Below are positions 1 to 8,240 of a stretch of 34,643 nt of DNA, in pieces. The stretch spans positions 1 to 34,643 of the forward strand of contig WYBU01000023.1 of NCBI GenBank assembly GCA_011525745.1, in the 5' to 3' direction. The position numbers were made by a program, and so were the translations under genes. Source of the DNA: Planctomycetaceae bacterium (GTDB lineage Bacteria > Planctomycetota > Phycisphaerae > UBA1845 > UTPLA1). The notes beneath the pieces are model-generated. The model did no database searches, was not told the DNA's origin, and saw only the letters and a program-made list of their open reading frames with translations. Every line of letters begins with the position of its first letter. Position 1 is the first letter of the stretch.

Positions 1-35
<35 letters not shown>

Positions 36-36
36 C

Positions 37-80
<44 letters not shown>

Positions 81-105
81 GCTCCGCCGCTATGGACGCT
101 CGGGA

Positions 106-137
<32 letters not shown>

Positions 138-297
138 GTCCGTTGAGCGATGACCCTTCCACACGGGATCACCGGATCACTAGGGCCTGCTTTCGCATCT
201 GCTCGATCTGTATATCTCGCAGTGAAGCCGGCTTATACCCTTGCGCTCTGCGTGCGATTGCCAACCGCACTGAGCCGACCTTATGCACTCCTCCGTT

Positions 298-714
<417 letters not shown>

Positions 715-1019
715 CCTAGCACGGTCCCTCGCCCGGATTCACGGGACGAGGTGAGGAGACGAATAATACAAGGGTGGTATTTCAACAACGGCTCCCCGCC
801 GGCCAAAACCGGCGGATCAAAGCCTCCCACCTATCCTACGCATGCGTTACCCGGCTCCAATACCAGGATACAGTGAAGGTTCACGGGGTCTTTCCGTCTT
901 GCCGCGGGTATGTGGTATCTTCACCACAACTTCTATTTCACCGAGTCGGTCCTTGAGACAGTGCTCCAGTGATTACGCCATTCATGCGCGTCGGAACTTA
1001 CCCGACAAGGAACTTCGCT

Positions 1020-1689
1020 CACTTGATCTCCCCGCTTTCACAGGGAGGTGGACTTTACCTTACCGTACTTCACTCACTTTCTCGACCGCGGTTCATTTGC
1101 TTCGAGAGCCTGATGATCTCGCCAAGGCCTTCAGCCGTCAGATGCCGGCCGTCGACCATATGGAGAACCACCCGGCGGAATTTCAAGTAGTCCTGCCGCT
1201 TTCGCGATTTGAGGACGTGCTTGTCGAAGAATGGAATGATGCGGTCTTTGAGATGCTCGAGCCGACGCACTCGCCAGCACATACGGTTGCCGTGATTGTG
1301 TCGCACGACGCCGCAGTTAAAGAACTGCTTGATCGCGTGAAGCAACGCAACGTCGCGTTTGTGTTGAACGATTGTAAGCTCGGGCAGCACCTGGACGCCC
1401 AATGTCATATCAGCGTGACGGGCGATTCCGACGTGAAAGCAACCTTCGCCGTCGGTAAAGCCGACCACCCACTGGGGATCCAGGTTCATGAGTGACATCC
1501 GGTCCGAACGTCAAGTCTCTGGGGGTCCCACCGGCGATCAAACCGGTGGTCTTCCCTGCGGATTGTCCCCGTGTCCGCCGGATTTTGACTGCTCGAATTA
1601 CTTCGAACGAGTACCGGACGGCTGTTGAGGAGTTTCCCGCATATGGTTCGGTTTAACTAAGGCTAGCGGTTCGAGCGTAACTTTCGTTA
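1020..1689 (-). mobile_element. Group I intron after 23S position U1931, carrying a homing endonuclease
   Basis: The 5' exon ends CCTAAGGT (T at 1690 = U1931) and the 3' exon restarts AGCGAAG (1019); together they restore the conserved 1925-1940 segment. The internal guide GCCTTAG (1657-1663) pairs over 7 bp with exon CTAAGGT, with the U-G pair at the splice site. P7 is R (CCAGAGACTTGACG, 1509-1522) with S (AAGGTAAAGTCC, 1050-1061), GACTT pairing with AAGTC. The intron ends in G. A LAGLIDADG ORF sits between R and S, that is in the P8 region, leaving the catalytic core intact. Position 1931 is a known insertion site of group I introns in 23S genes of Thermotoga, Simkania and organelles. The insert is therefore a mobile intron candidate. 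Confidence 0.95.
1070..1498 (-). CDS. LAGLIDADG homing endonuclease, intron-encoded
   Basis: A 142-aa protein with one LAGLIDADG motif (WVVGFTDGEGCFHV, residues 10-23), the length of single-motif enzymes of the I-CreI type that act as homodimers. The two acidic residues of the motif end (D17, E19) are present, so the enzyme may be active. Such enzymes cut the intron-less 23S allele at the intron site and drive intron copying by repair. The frame starts directly after the R element of the intron and ends before S, so it occupies the P8 loop region. The start is ATG at 1498, with a second ATG three codons on. No separate promoter or clear ribosome-binding site is visible; it would be translated from the rRNA precursor or excised intron. 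Confidence 0.93.
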   Translation of the reverse strand: MSLMNLDPQWVVGFTDGEGCFHVGIARHADMTLGVQVLPELTIVQHKRDVALLHAIKQFFNCGVVRHNHGNRMCWRVRRLEHLKDRIIPFFDKHVLKSRKRQDYLKFRRVVLHMVDGRHLTAEGLGEIIRLSKQMNRGRESE

Positions 1690-1907
1690 ACCTTAGGACC
1701 CTCATAGTTAGGGCCGCCGTTAACCGGTGCTTCGGTCGCCAGCTTCGGGGGCGAACCCCCTGACCGACTTCCTTAACATTCCGGCACCGAGCAGGCGTCA
1801 GTCTCTATACATCCTCTTGCGAGTTGGCAGAGACCTGTGTTTTTGATAAACAGTTCCCAGAGCCGTTTCTCTGCGCCCTCCGCTCGTATTGCTACAAAGC
1901 GGGAGGG

Positions 1908-1941
<34 letters not shown>

Positions 1942-2380
1942 TAGTTCCTTAAGGACCGTTCTCTCGAGCGCCTGAGGATACGCTCCTCGCCCACCTGTGT
2001 CGGTTTTGGTACGGATCCGCATCTCGTCCCCATGCGCTTTTCTCGGTTCTTCCTCCGTGCACTTCGACAACAAATTGGCCTCGCCCTTTCGGGAACCCTC
2101 ACGTCTCGTGGTGGGCTGCACCTTGGAAAAACGCACGCATGGTTCGACCTTGATACAGAGTGCGGGAATATTAACCCGCTGTCCATCGGCTACGCCTTTC
2201 GGCCTCGCCTTAGGTTCCGACTAACCCTGGGAGGATTTACCTTCCCCAGGAAACCTTGGGCTTACGGCGAGCGTGATTTTCACACGCTTTATCGTTACTC
2301 AAACCGGCATACGCACCTGACAGGCCCGTCACCGCTCCTTACGGTACGGCTTGTATCTGCCTGCCAGCGCTCCCCTACCA

Positions 2381-2823
2381 AGATAGAGACTAGAAACTGG
2401 AAACCGGAGAACCAGACGCGCGGATCGACGGACCATTTCCGGATCAGGCCGTTGATCATCCGGCCGACCTCGTCGAAGCGTTCCGTCCATTCGCCATGCC
2501 GTTCCGCCGGAATCTACCCCAGATCCTGGGCGTAATCGATCTACATTCGCGCCTCGTCGCACGATCCCAGGGCATCGCGAAGAAATCGGACAGCGTCCTT
2601 TCCGGACTGTTGTCGCGACATTCATTCAACAATGCTGGCCGTGATCGACGTTGAGGCTCGCCGAAGTTGTCGCCCGATCTCAAACCCTTCGAAGGGAGGA
2701 AAGGATTGAGAAGCGCGATGCACCTCCAGCGACAGTTGATACGCCTTCTGGTAAACGTCCAGCCGATGGTACGGCATGTGGTGTGTGCTCTAGTTTCAAG
2801 TTTCTAGTTTCTAGTCTCTATCT
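2381..2823 (-). other. Intervening sequence (IVS) in 23S helix 45
   Basis: The 23S match is interrupted in helix 45 (E. coli about 1170) by a segment closed by a perfect 18-bp inverted repeat: agatagagactagaaact at 2381-2398 and its reverse complement at 2806-2823. Known IVSs sit in helix 25 or helix 45; they fold into a stem that RNase III cuts, and are not spliced, so the 23S ends up as two fragments. The long terminal stem fits this. The insert carries a decayed S23-family gene, the usual cargo of larger IVSs (Leptospira, Coxiella). The stem ends are made of 'tagaaact' runs resembling the A-rich intergenic repeats elsewhere in the window. Confidence 0.9.
2433..2777 (-). pseudogene. Decayed S23 (23S IVS, four-helix-bundle) protein gene
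   Basis: From ATG at 2777 the minus strand reads MPYHRLDVYQKAYQLSLEVH and continues with the S23 family pattern (RQLRRASTSITASIVE, then MSRQQSGKDAVRFLRDALGS, ARM, IDYAQDLG, IPAERHGEW, MINGLIRKW). One frame covers the whole family length of about 115 codons with no frameshift, but it is broken by three in-frame stops: TGA at codon 52 (2622-2624, where the family has Gly of IVEG), TAG at codon 79 (2541-2543) and TAG at codon 88 (2514-2516, where the family has Tyr of LGY). Each can be explained by a single base change. No stop codon follows the family's usual end directly and no ribosome-binding site is seen, so a relic is most likely. Confidence 0.85.
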
Positions 2824-3334
2824 TCCGCGGCTTCGGCATACGACTTAGTCCCGTTCATTATCGGTGCCAGATTTCTCGACGGGTAAGCTATTACGCACTT
2901 TTTAAATGGTGGCTGCTTCTAAGCCAACATCCCCGCTGTCCTAGAAATCTAACGCCCTTACGCACTCAGTCGTATTTTGGGGCCTTAGCCGGCGGTGTGG
3001 GTTGTTTCCCTTTTGTCCGCGAAGGTTATCCCTCGCAGACTGACTCCCGGGATAGTCGCGTCGGTATTCGGAGTTTGGTTGAAGGAGGTAGTCGGGTAGA
3101 CCCCTCGTTTCATCCAGTAGCTCTACCCCCGACGCGTAGTGGCCCGAGGCTCGCCCAAGAGCGATTTCGGGGAGAACCAGATATCCCTGCGTTTGATTAG
3201 ACTTTTACTCCTCCCCACAGCTCATGCCAGAACTTTTCAACGTTCACGGCTTCGGACCTCCGCGCCCTTTTACGGGCACTTCATCCTGGCCATGGGTAGA
3301 TCACGCAGATTCGGGTCTACCCCCTGCGACTGGT

Positions 3335-3367
<33 letters not shown>

Positions 3368-4055
3368 ACCGCTGCGCGGTTTAGCCTTGCCACAGAGGAG
3401 TAACTCGCCGGTCCATTATGCAAAAGGTACGCGGTCACACGGGAAAAGTCCGAAGACAGTTCCATCGTGCTTCCACAGCTTGTAAGTGCATGGTTTCAGG
3501 TTCTTTTAACTCCGCTTATTGCGGTTCTTTTCACCTTTCAGTCACCTTACTGGTCCACTATCGGTCGTCCAGGAGTACTTAGCCTTGGAGGGTGGTCCCC
3601 CCTGCTTCACACGGAGTTCCACGGGCTCCGTGCTACTCTGGGAATCCTCTCAACGGAGGGCTGCGACCTTTGCCTACGGGACTGTCACCCGCTCTGGTTG
3701 GCCTTTCCAGACCATTCCGCCGGCCGCGCCTTTGTAACTCCTCGAGGCCCCGCAACCCCGGTCCGAAGACCGGTTTGGGCTGGTTCCGCGTTCGCTCGCC
3801 GCTACTGACGGAGTCTCGGTTGATTTCCTTTCCTCCGGGTACTGAGATGTGTCAGTTCCCCGGGTCGGCTCCGACGGCCTATGAATTCAACCGTCGGTGA
3901 CGCCATCTGATTGCTCAGTGACGTCGGGTTTCCCCATTCAGAAATCCCGGGATCACAGGCTGTTTGCCGCCTTCTCCGGGCTTATCGCAGGCTACCACGT
4001 CTTTCTTCGCCTCTGGACGCCTAGGCATCCACCATGCACCCTTTCATGCTTGACC

Positions 4056-4366
4056 ACATTGATCGTTGGCTGTCCCGCTCGCACGGCGCCGCCGTCCCGG
4101 CTGCTGCCGGCACGATGTCGACGTACATCGAAACATCCACGACAACGCAATCAAGTCGCCGCTTGACGCACTCGTCGCTCGATCGCTCGAACGACAAAAA
4201 GCGTCCTCAGCTCACTCGGTTCGTGGTGTCACCACACATCCACCTGTTCACTTGTCAAAGAGCAGCCTCAGGTTCGGCCTTGCGGCCTCACAAGAGACAG
4301 GAAAGCGGGAACGGCGGCTTGACGCAATTCCCGGTTTCGTGTCCCCGGTTTCGCCCATCCATCTCA
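4056..4366 (-). other. tRNA-Ala to 23S transcribed spacer
   Basis: A 311-nt spacer without coding frame signals. It contains the boxA element listed separately and sequence flanking the 23S 5' end that would form the pre-23S processing stem with the region beyond the left edge. Nothing else is recognised. Confidence 0.6.
4252..4264 (-). promoter_or_regulatory. boxA rRNA antitermination site
   Basis: The minus strand reads TGCTCTTTGACAA, nearly identical to the E. coli rrn boxA (TGCTCTTTAACAA), and lies in the spacer before 23S where E. coli has its second boxA. It is expected to recruit NusB/S10 for Rho-resistant transcription of the 23S gene. Confidence 0.8.
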
Positions 4367-4439
4367 TGGAGTCGACCGGGCTCGAACCGGCAACCCCTAG
4401 CTTGCAAAGCTAGTGCTCTCCCAATTGAGCTACGACCCC
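4367..4439 (-). tRNA. tRNA-Ala(UGC)
   Basis: 73 nt on the minus strand. Acceptor GGGGTCG pairs with CGACTCC, discriminator A. The anticodon arm CTAGC-TTTGCAA-GCTAG gives anticodon TGC, and the T arm contains GGTTCGAGCC. The 3' CCA is not encoded. It is the second tRNA of the Ile-Ala pair that normally lies between 16S and 23S. Confidence 0.97.
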
Positions 4440-4543
4440 GGCATTCCTGCAATCGGCCGCCGCCCAATGCGTCGCGGTTCGCATCGCCGACGCCGTAACT
4501 CGTCAACCCGGCCGAGTCACGCTCAGCCGCAACCCTTCGGGCC

Positions 4544-4633
4544 TCAGCCGCCCCCTTTGCTTACCCGCCAGATCAGCAGCGCTGCGACCAGCGTCGTAAT
4601 CAGCAAGGCCTGCCAGTCGATCGCGGCCAGCAT
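4544..4633 (-). CDS. Possible 29-aa one-helix membrane peptide between the two tRNAs
   Basis: A short frame on the same strand as the rRNA operon, ATG at 4633, stop TGA at 4544-4546. It reads MLAAIDWQALLITTLVAALL followed by IWRVSKGGG: a hydrophobic helix of about 20 residues with a positively charged end, the look of a small single-span membrane protein. No clear ribosome-binding site precedes the ATG and the spacer would be processed away during tRNA maturation, so translation is doubtful. I do not recognise a family. Confidence 0.25.
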   Translation of the reverse strand: MLAAIDWQALLITTLVAALLIWRVSKGGG

Positions 4634-4651
4634 GAGTTTCCCGTCAAGTCA

Positions 4652-4725
4652 TGGGCCCGGTTGGAGTCGAACCAACGACCTCGTCGTTATCAGCGACGCG
4701 CTCTAACCAACTGAGCTACGAGCCC
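4652..4725 (-). tRNA. tRNA-Ile(GAU)
   Basis: 74 nt on the minus strand. Acceptor GGGCTCG pairs with CGGGCCC, discriminator A. The anticodon arm GTCGC-TGATAAC-GACGA places GAT at 34-36, and the T arm contains GGTTCGACTCC. CCA is not encoded. In most bacteria a 16S gene would lie immediately upstream; here a leader, a terminator and promoter-like sites do. Confidence 0.97.
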
Positions 4726-4800
4726 GTCTCCGGCGGATTCCGCGAATCTCCGTCGCGCGGCAACCGGATGCGGCGAACTCCAGCGGTTTGCTTCTTCGAC

Positions 4801-4830
4801 AAAAAAGCCACCAGCTTTTCGGCTGGTGGC
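4801..4830 (-). terminator. Intrinsic terminator in the leader of the tRNA-Ile/tRNA-Ala/23S operon
   Basis: The minus strand reads GCCACCAGC-CGAAAA-GCTGGTGGC-TTTTTT: a perfect 9-bp stem, 6-nt loop and six T. Its orientation is that of the rRNA operon, and it lies between the upstream promoter-like sites (4872-4991) and tRNA-Ile (4725). No gene on this strand ends just upstream of it, so it would either end a short RNA of about 150 nt or act as an attenuator for the operon. Confidence 0.82.
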
Positions 4831-4871
4831 GGCTGATTCGTAACCGCCTTGCCTGTAGCTGTCGAGAAGCC

Positions 4872-4900
4872 TACGTAGCGATTTGTCGCAGGTTCGTCAA
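4872..4900 (-). promoter_or_regulatory. Possible second rRNA operon promoter
   Basis: Minus strand TTGACG, 17 nt, TACGTA. It shares the layout TTGAC-A ... CGCTAC-T with the stronger site 90 bp upstream, as in tandem rRNA promoters. The -10 is weak. Confidence 0.3.
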
Positions 4901-4961
4901 CCGCGCACCCCTTCTTGCGACATTCCGGCGACACCGCGACCCAAGTCGCCCGTCGCCACGG

Positions 4962-4991
4962 ATAATGTAGCGACAGTTTTTCGATTGTCAA
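4962..4991 (-). promoter_or_regulatory. Likely main promoter of the tRNA-Ile/tRNA-Ala/23S operon
   Basis: Minus strand TTGACA, then 16-18 nt, then TACATTAT (TACATT at 4964-4969 or CATTAT at 4962-4967). It has a perfect -35 and sits about 235 nt upstream of tRNA-Ile, a typical leader length. It supports the view that this operon is transcribed without a 16S gene in front. Confidence 0.6.
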
Positions 4992-5118
4992 CACGGATTA
5001 ACCCCGGATTGTTGCGTTGTTTACGTTCATCGCCGGCGTGCGAACCCAACCCTTTGTCATCACGAAGTTTGTGCGTCAAACGGACCGCGACGAAATCATT
5101 CACCGCCTACGTCGGATG

Positions 5119-5280
5119 CTATCGAAATCCAAGCTTTTCCATCGCCATTATTATCGGCCGACGCTTACGCGACCGCCAACGCTTTTCTTTTTCCACTCGC
5201 AACGTCCGGCCCGAGTTCACAAGCCCGAGCACCATGCCGGCCGTCGACACGACAGCGATCGATCCTTGAAATCCGGTCAT
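5119..5280 (-). CDS. Small hypothetical protein with one hydrophobic segment
   Basis: A 53-aa frame on the minus strand (MTGFQGSIAVVSTAGMVLGL, then a basic tail rich in Lys and Arg). An ATG at 5280 is preceded by a G-rich stretch (GGGGGGA) about 9 nt upstream that could act as ribosome-binding site; an upstream GTG at 5304 is the alternative. Residues 3-23 could form a membrane helix followed by a positive cytoplasmic tail. I do not recognise a family. It lies between the rRNA promoter region and the divergent gene at 5351. Confidence 0.3.
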   Translation of the reverse strand: MTGFQGSIAVVSTAGMVLGLVNSGRTLRVEKEKRWRSRKRRPIIMAMEKLGFR

Positions 5281-5350
5281 CCAGGCGGTCCCCCCGGCTT
5301 TCACGGGGCTTTCGATCCGACTCTGACCTCACCATTGCTGTGGTGTTAGA

Positions 5351-8128
5351 ATGCGCCGAATGCAGGCTCGCCGCCCCATCGACATGCTCGTATTCGCACG
5401 CCGGCGTTTCGTCGTTCATGCAGCGCTGCTTTTGGTCACCGCCTCGGCAACGGCACAGGATGGAACAATTGATTCGGACTCACGACGATTCCTGATCGAT
5501 CTGACGCCTGCAATGCACACGGCACTCCTCGGCGACTCGTACCTTGACGAGTCGCTGGTCGTTACGGTCGAAGCGGGCCAGCGATTTCTGTTTCTTCCGT
5601 TTTCGTTGCAGCCGTTCGCGTCGGTCGACGCGGAGGTGTCGCTGAATACCGCCACGATCAAGGCCGAGTGTTCAACGGGCAAAAAACCTCGTGTTCTCGG
5701 CTTCCAGCTCTGGCAGCGCGTGCGCGACCGCGTTCAGCCTGCGCGCGACCGCGCGGCGCCGCTGTTCGAGAAAGTCACGATCAAGCCCACGCGCGATGAG
5801 GGCGTGCTGATTGAAGCGTACAGCACGCGCAGGCCACGTCGACCGCCGGCCTCTCGCCCGGCGGCAACGTCGCGTCCGGCCGCCGGCCGACCCGCGGCGC
5901 CGCGCGCGGCAACCGCGCGGCCCACTTCGGGACGCCGAAAACTCGGCAGCGACGATTGGCTCGCCGTTGTCGTGGCCGTCGACGACGCCGATCGCGAGAT
6001 CCGAATCGGCTTGCATCGCGAGCCGATGGAGCGCATCGGCATTTCGTTCGTCGACGATGCATCGCGACGATTCACGTTCACGCCGCGCACCGGAACCGAC
6101 GATCCGACAATCACCGCCGCCCTGCGCTGGGCGGACAGCGACGCCCCCGCGATGGCCGCGCTGGCCCTGGCGCGCATCGCCGAGTGGCGGCAGGGGACAA
6201 CAGATAAAATCAAGCGGGAACTGCTCGATGCATTCACCGCCTCGCTGGCGCGCGGCGCGACAGCCGCCGACGATCGCCCGCGCGAGATCGCCTGGCGCTC
6301 ACTGGTCACGCGCAGCGCATTCAACGCCGCCGAACGCGAAGTGTTGCAGGGTCTGGCCGGTCGGGTCGGCATATCGTGGGTCTCCCATGCGACGCGCGAG
6401 TTGCCGCGGGCCGACGGCGCCTGGCGCGCCAATCTGCTGACGCTGCTTCACCTGGCGTGGCGCGTGGCGGACGCCGCGTGCTGCGACGGCATCATCGACG
6501 CCGTACTCGCCGACGGCCGGCCCGAGGCTTTCGACGTGTTCGACGGCGCCAATGCAGCCGGACTGGACGCGATCTTTCGCCGCGCGCGTGGCGTCACCGA
6601 TGTCCGCCTGCGCGCCGGCTTGTTACGCAGCCTGATCGGTCAGACTCCGGTCGAGCGTGAAGCGGAACTGCTGGCTGAGGCGCAGCGGCTGGAACTGCAA
6701 ATCGTCGATCCGGCTGATCCGATTTTTCGGCGTTTTGCGGATGCAAATGATCCGCGCGTTCGTCAGTCGATTCTCAACGCGTTGAAAGTGGTCCCCTGCT
6801 CGGCCGTGCATCATACGCAGCAGTTTGCACGGTTCATCGACGCCGCCACCGGACCGCGCCAGGATGTGGCGGTGCGCGAGTCGGCGTTTGCGATGGTGCT
6901 GGCGCAAGCGGCGTTTGGCATGGCGCCGGTGGACATCCAGCCGCACGGCGCGTTTCCGCTTTCGTCTGAGCGCGGCGTTGACGGATTGACGGCCGGACTG
7001 GCACGGGCTGTGGTCGAGGGCGCGCCGGACACGCGCATGGGCGCGCTGCGCGCGCTGCTGTTGCGCGGCGAGGCGCGGGCGGCCGCCGGGGCGGTCGGTG
7101 ACCTGCGACTCAGCCCGGATGCCATCGCGGCATTGTTGGCGAAACTGACCGGGCTGGACGGCGCCGCACGAGCGGACGGCACGTTTGCCTTCATGGCCGA
7201 ATTGGCTTCTTCCGGGGATCGACGGGCCGCGCCGGTCGTGCTGCGACAGCTCGAACAAGCATCCGGCGGTTACCCTGCGTCACTTCGGTGGCGGCTCATC
7301 ACCGCCTTGAAGTGCGGCATCGACTGGAAGCGTTGGACCGCGCTGGCGTCCGATCGCGATGCGGCGATCGCCGGCCTTGCGACACGATGGATCGTGTCCG
7401 CCGCTCATCTCTCGGGCGCTCATCAGTCGGCCTGGAACGCCGCGCGACGCGCCAACGAAAAGCTGGAGTTGCTGAAGCGAATCAATCGCGACAGCTCGGT
7501 AACGCCCGCGTCGCGCTATGGCTGCCTGCTGATCGTCGAGGCCATCGAGCCGCTCGATCCGCTTCGGCATGGGCGCGCCGGTGGCGTGCGATGGAACGCA
7601 CCGCGGCGCATCACGCTGTTCGGACCGATCGTCATCGCCCGCGACGTAGGCGGCAAGATCGTCTTCGCGGCTGCCGAAAGACAGCTTGGAGAAGGCCGGC
7701 CGGCGCGCCTCGACGCCATGGTTCCGGACGAGAAAAGCTGGCCGCCGACGATGCGAGCCGCCACGTGGACGCTTGCCGGCGTGGGAGTCGATGCGAACGG
7801 CAAGCCGGCGGCGTTCGCGCCGTTGACGATTCCCGGCGCGGCACTGATGCCGGAAGGCGGCGAAGGGGCCGTCAACATCGACGTCGTGCCGCTGCTTCGG
7901 CCCGTACTCGCCGCGGCCAGCCCTGATCCGATTCGGGCACTTACCTGGAACCCGACGACCGTAGATTGCGTGTTGTCGGACCTGCTGCCGGAGACATTTC
8001 GCCTCACGCTTCGGCCCGCCGGCTTCGGTAGCTGGGTCGGGTCCGGCCCATCGCAGCCGCCGGAAACCAGTTCGGCGGACAAGCCCGCGCTGCTGAACGT
8101 CATGGTCATTCTTGAGCCAATCGAATGA
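5351..8128 (+). CDS. Large exported protein of unknown function
   Basis: A 925-aa protein that I do not recognise. The N-terminus has arginines followed by a hydrophobic stretch and a signal-peptidase-like site (FVVHAALLLVTASATAQ, cleavage near residue 36), so it is probably secreted. The true start may be the ATG at 5384, which shortens the leader to a normal signal peptide. Residues about 40-150 look like a beta-rich domain; about 155-195 form an Ala/Pro/Arg-rich low-complexity linker. The long middle part (about 230-690) is alpha-helical and Ala/Leu-rich with HEAT-like helix pairs, and the last about 170 residues look beta-rich again. It is followed after 112 bp by efp, which has its own promoter-like sequence, so it is probably monocistronic. 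Confidence 0.75.
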   Translation: MRRMQARRPIDMLVFARRRFVVHAALLLVTASATAQDGTIDSDSRRFLIDLTPAMHTALLGDSYLDESLVVTVEAGQRFLFLPFSLQPFASVDAEVSLNTATIKAECSTGKKPRVLGFQLWQRVRDRVQPARDRAAPLFEKVTIKPTRDEGVLIEAYSTRRPRRPPASRPAATSRPAAGRPAAPRAATARPTSGRRKLGSDDWLAVVVAVDDADREIRIGLHREPMERIGISFVDDASRRFTFTPRTGTDDPTITAALRWADSDAPAMAALALARIAEWRQGTTDKIKRELLDAFTASLARGATAADDRPREIAWRSLVTRSAFNAAEREVLQGLAGRVGISWVSHATRELPRADGAWRANLLTLLHLAWRVADAACCDGIIDAVLADGRPEAFDVFDGANAAGLDAIFRRARGVTDVRLRAGLLRSLIGQTPVEREAELLAEAQRLELQIVDPADPIFRRFADANDPRVRQSILNALKVVPCSAVHHTQQFARFIDAATGPRQDVAVRESAFAMVLAQAAFGMAPVDIQPHGAFPLSSERGVDGLTAGLARAVVEGAPDTRMGALRALLLRGEARAAAGAVGDLRLSPDAIAALLAKLTGLDGAARADGTFAFMAELASSGDRRAAPVVLRQLEQASGGYPASLRWRLITALKCGIDWKRWTALASDRDAAIAGLATRWIVSAAHLSGAHQSAWNAARRANEKLELLKRINRDSSVTPASRYGCLLIVEAIEPLDPLRHGRAGGVRWNAPRRITLFGPIVIARDVGGKIVFAAAERQLGEGRPARLDAMVPDEKSWPPTMRAATWTLAGVGVDANGKPAAFAPLTIPGAALMPEGGEGAVNIDVVPLLRPVLAAASPDPIRALTWNPTTVDCVLSDLLPETFRLTLRPAGFGSWVGSGPSQPPETSSADKPALLNVMVILEPIE

Positions 8129-8170
8129 CGACGACACGCCATTAGGACCATGACGTCCGTTGTCGCGTGC

Positions 8171-8199
8171 TTGACGTTCCGGCCACGATCTGCGACATT
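8171..8199 (+). promoter_or_regulatory. Possible promoter of efp
   Basis: TTGACG at 8171-8176 and GACATT at 8194-8199 with 17 nt between them, about 40 bp upstream of the efp start. The efp ribosome-binding site is AGGTGA at 8231-8236. Confidence 0.35.
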
Positions 8200-8240
8200 A
8201 GTGCAATAGCACAAAAAGCCGATGCAAACGAGGTGAATCG

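Noticed and set aside
842..1495. A 217-codon plus-strand frame across the endonuclease
   Set aside because: It is antisense to rRNA and to the clear LAGLIDADG gene, with no recognisable protein pattern.
4716..4994. A 92-codon minus-strand frame over the rRNA leader
   Set aside because: It covers the promoter-like sites and the terminator and lacks family similarity; the regulatory reading is stronger.
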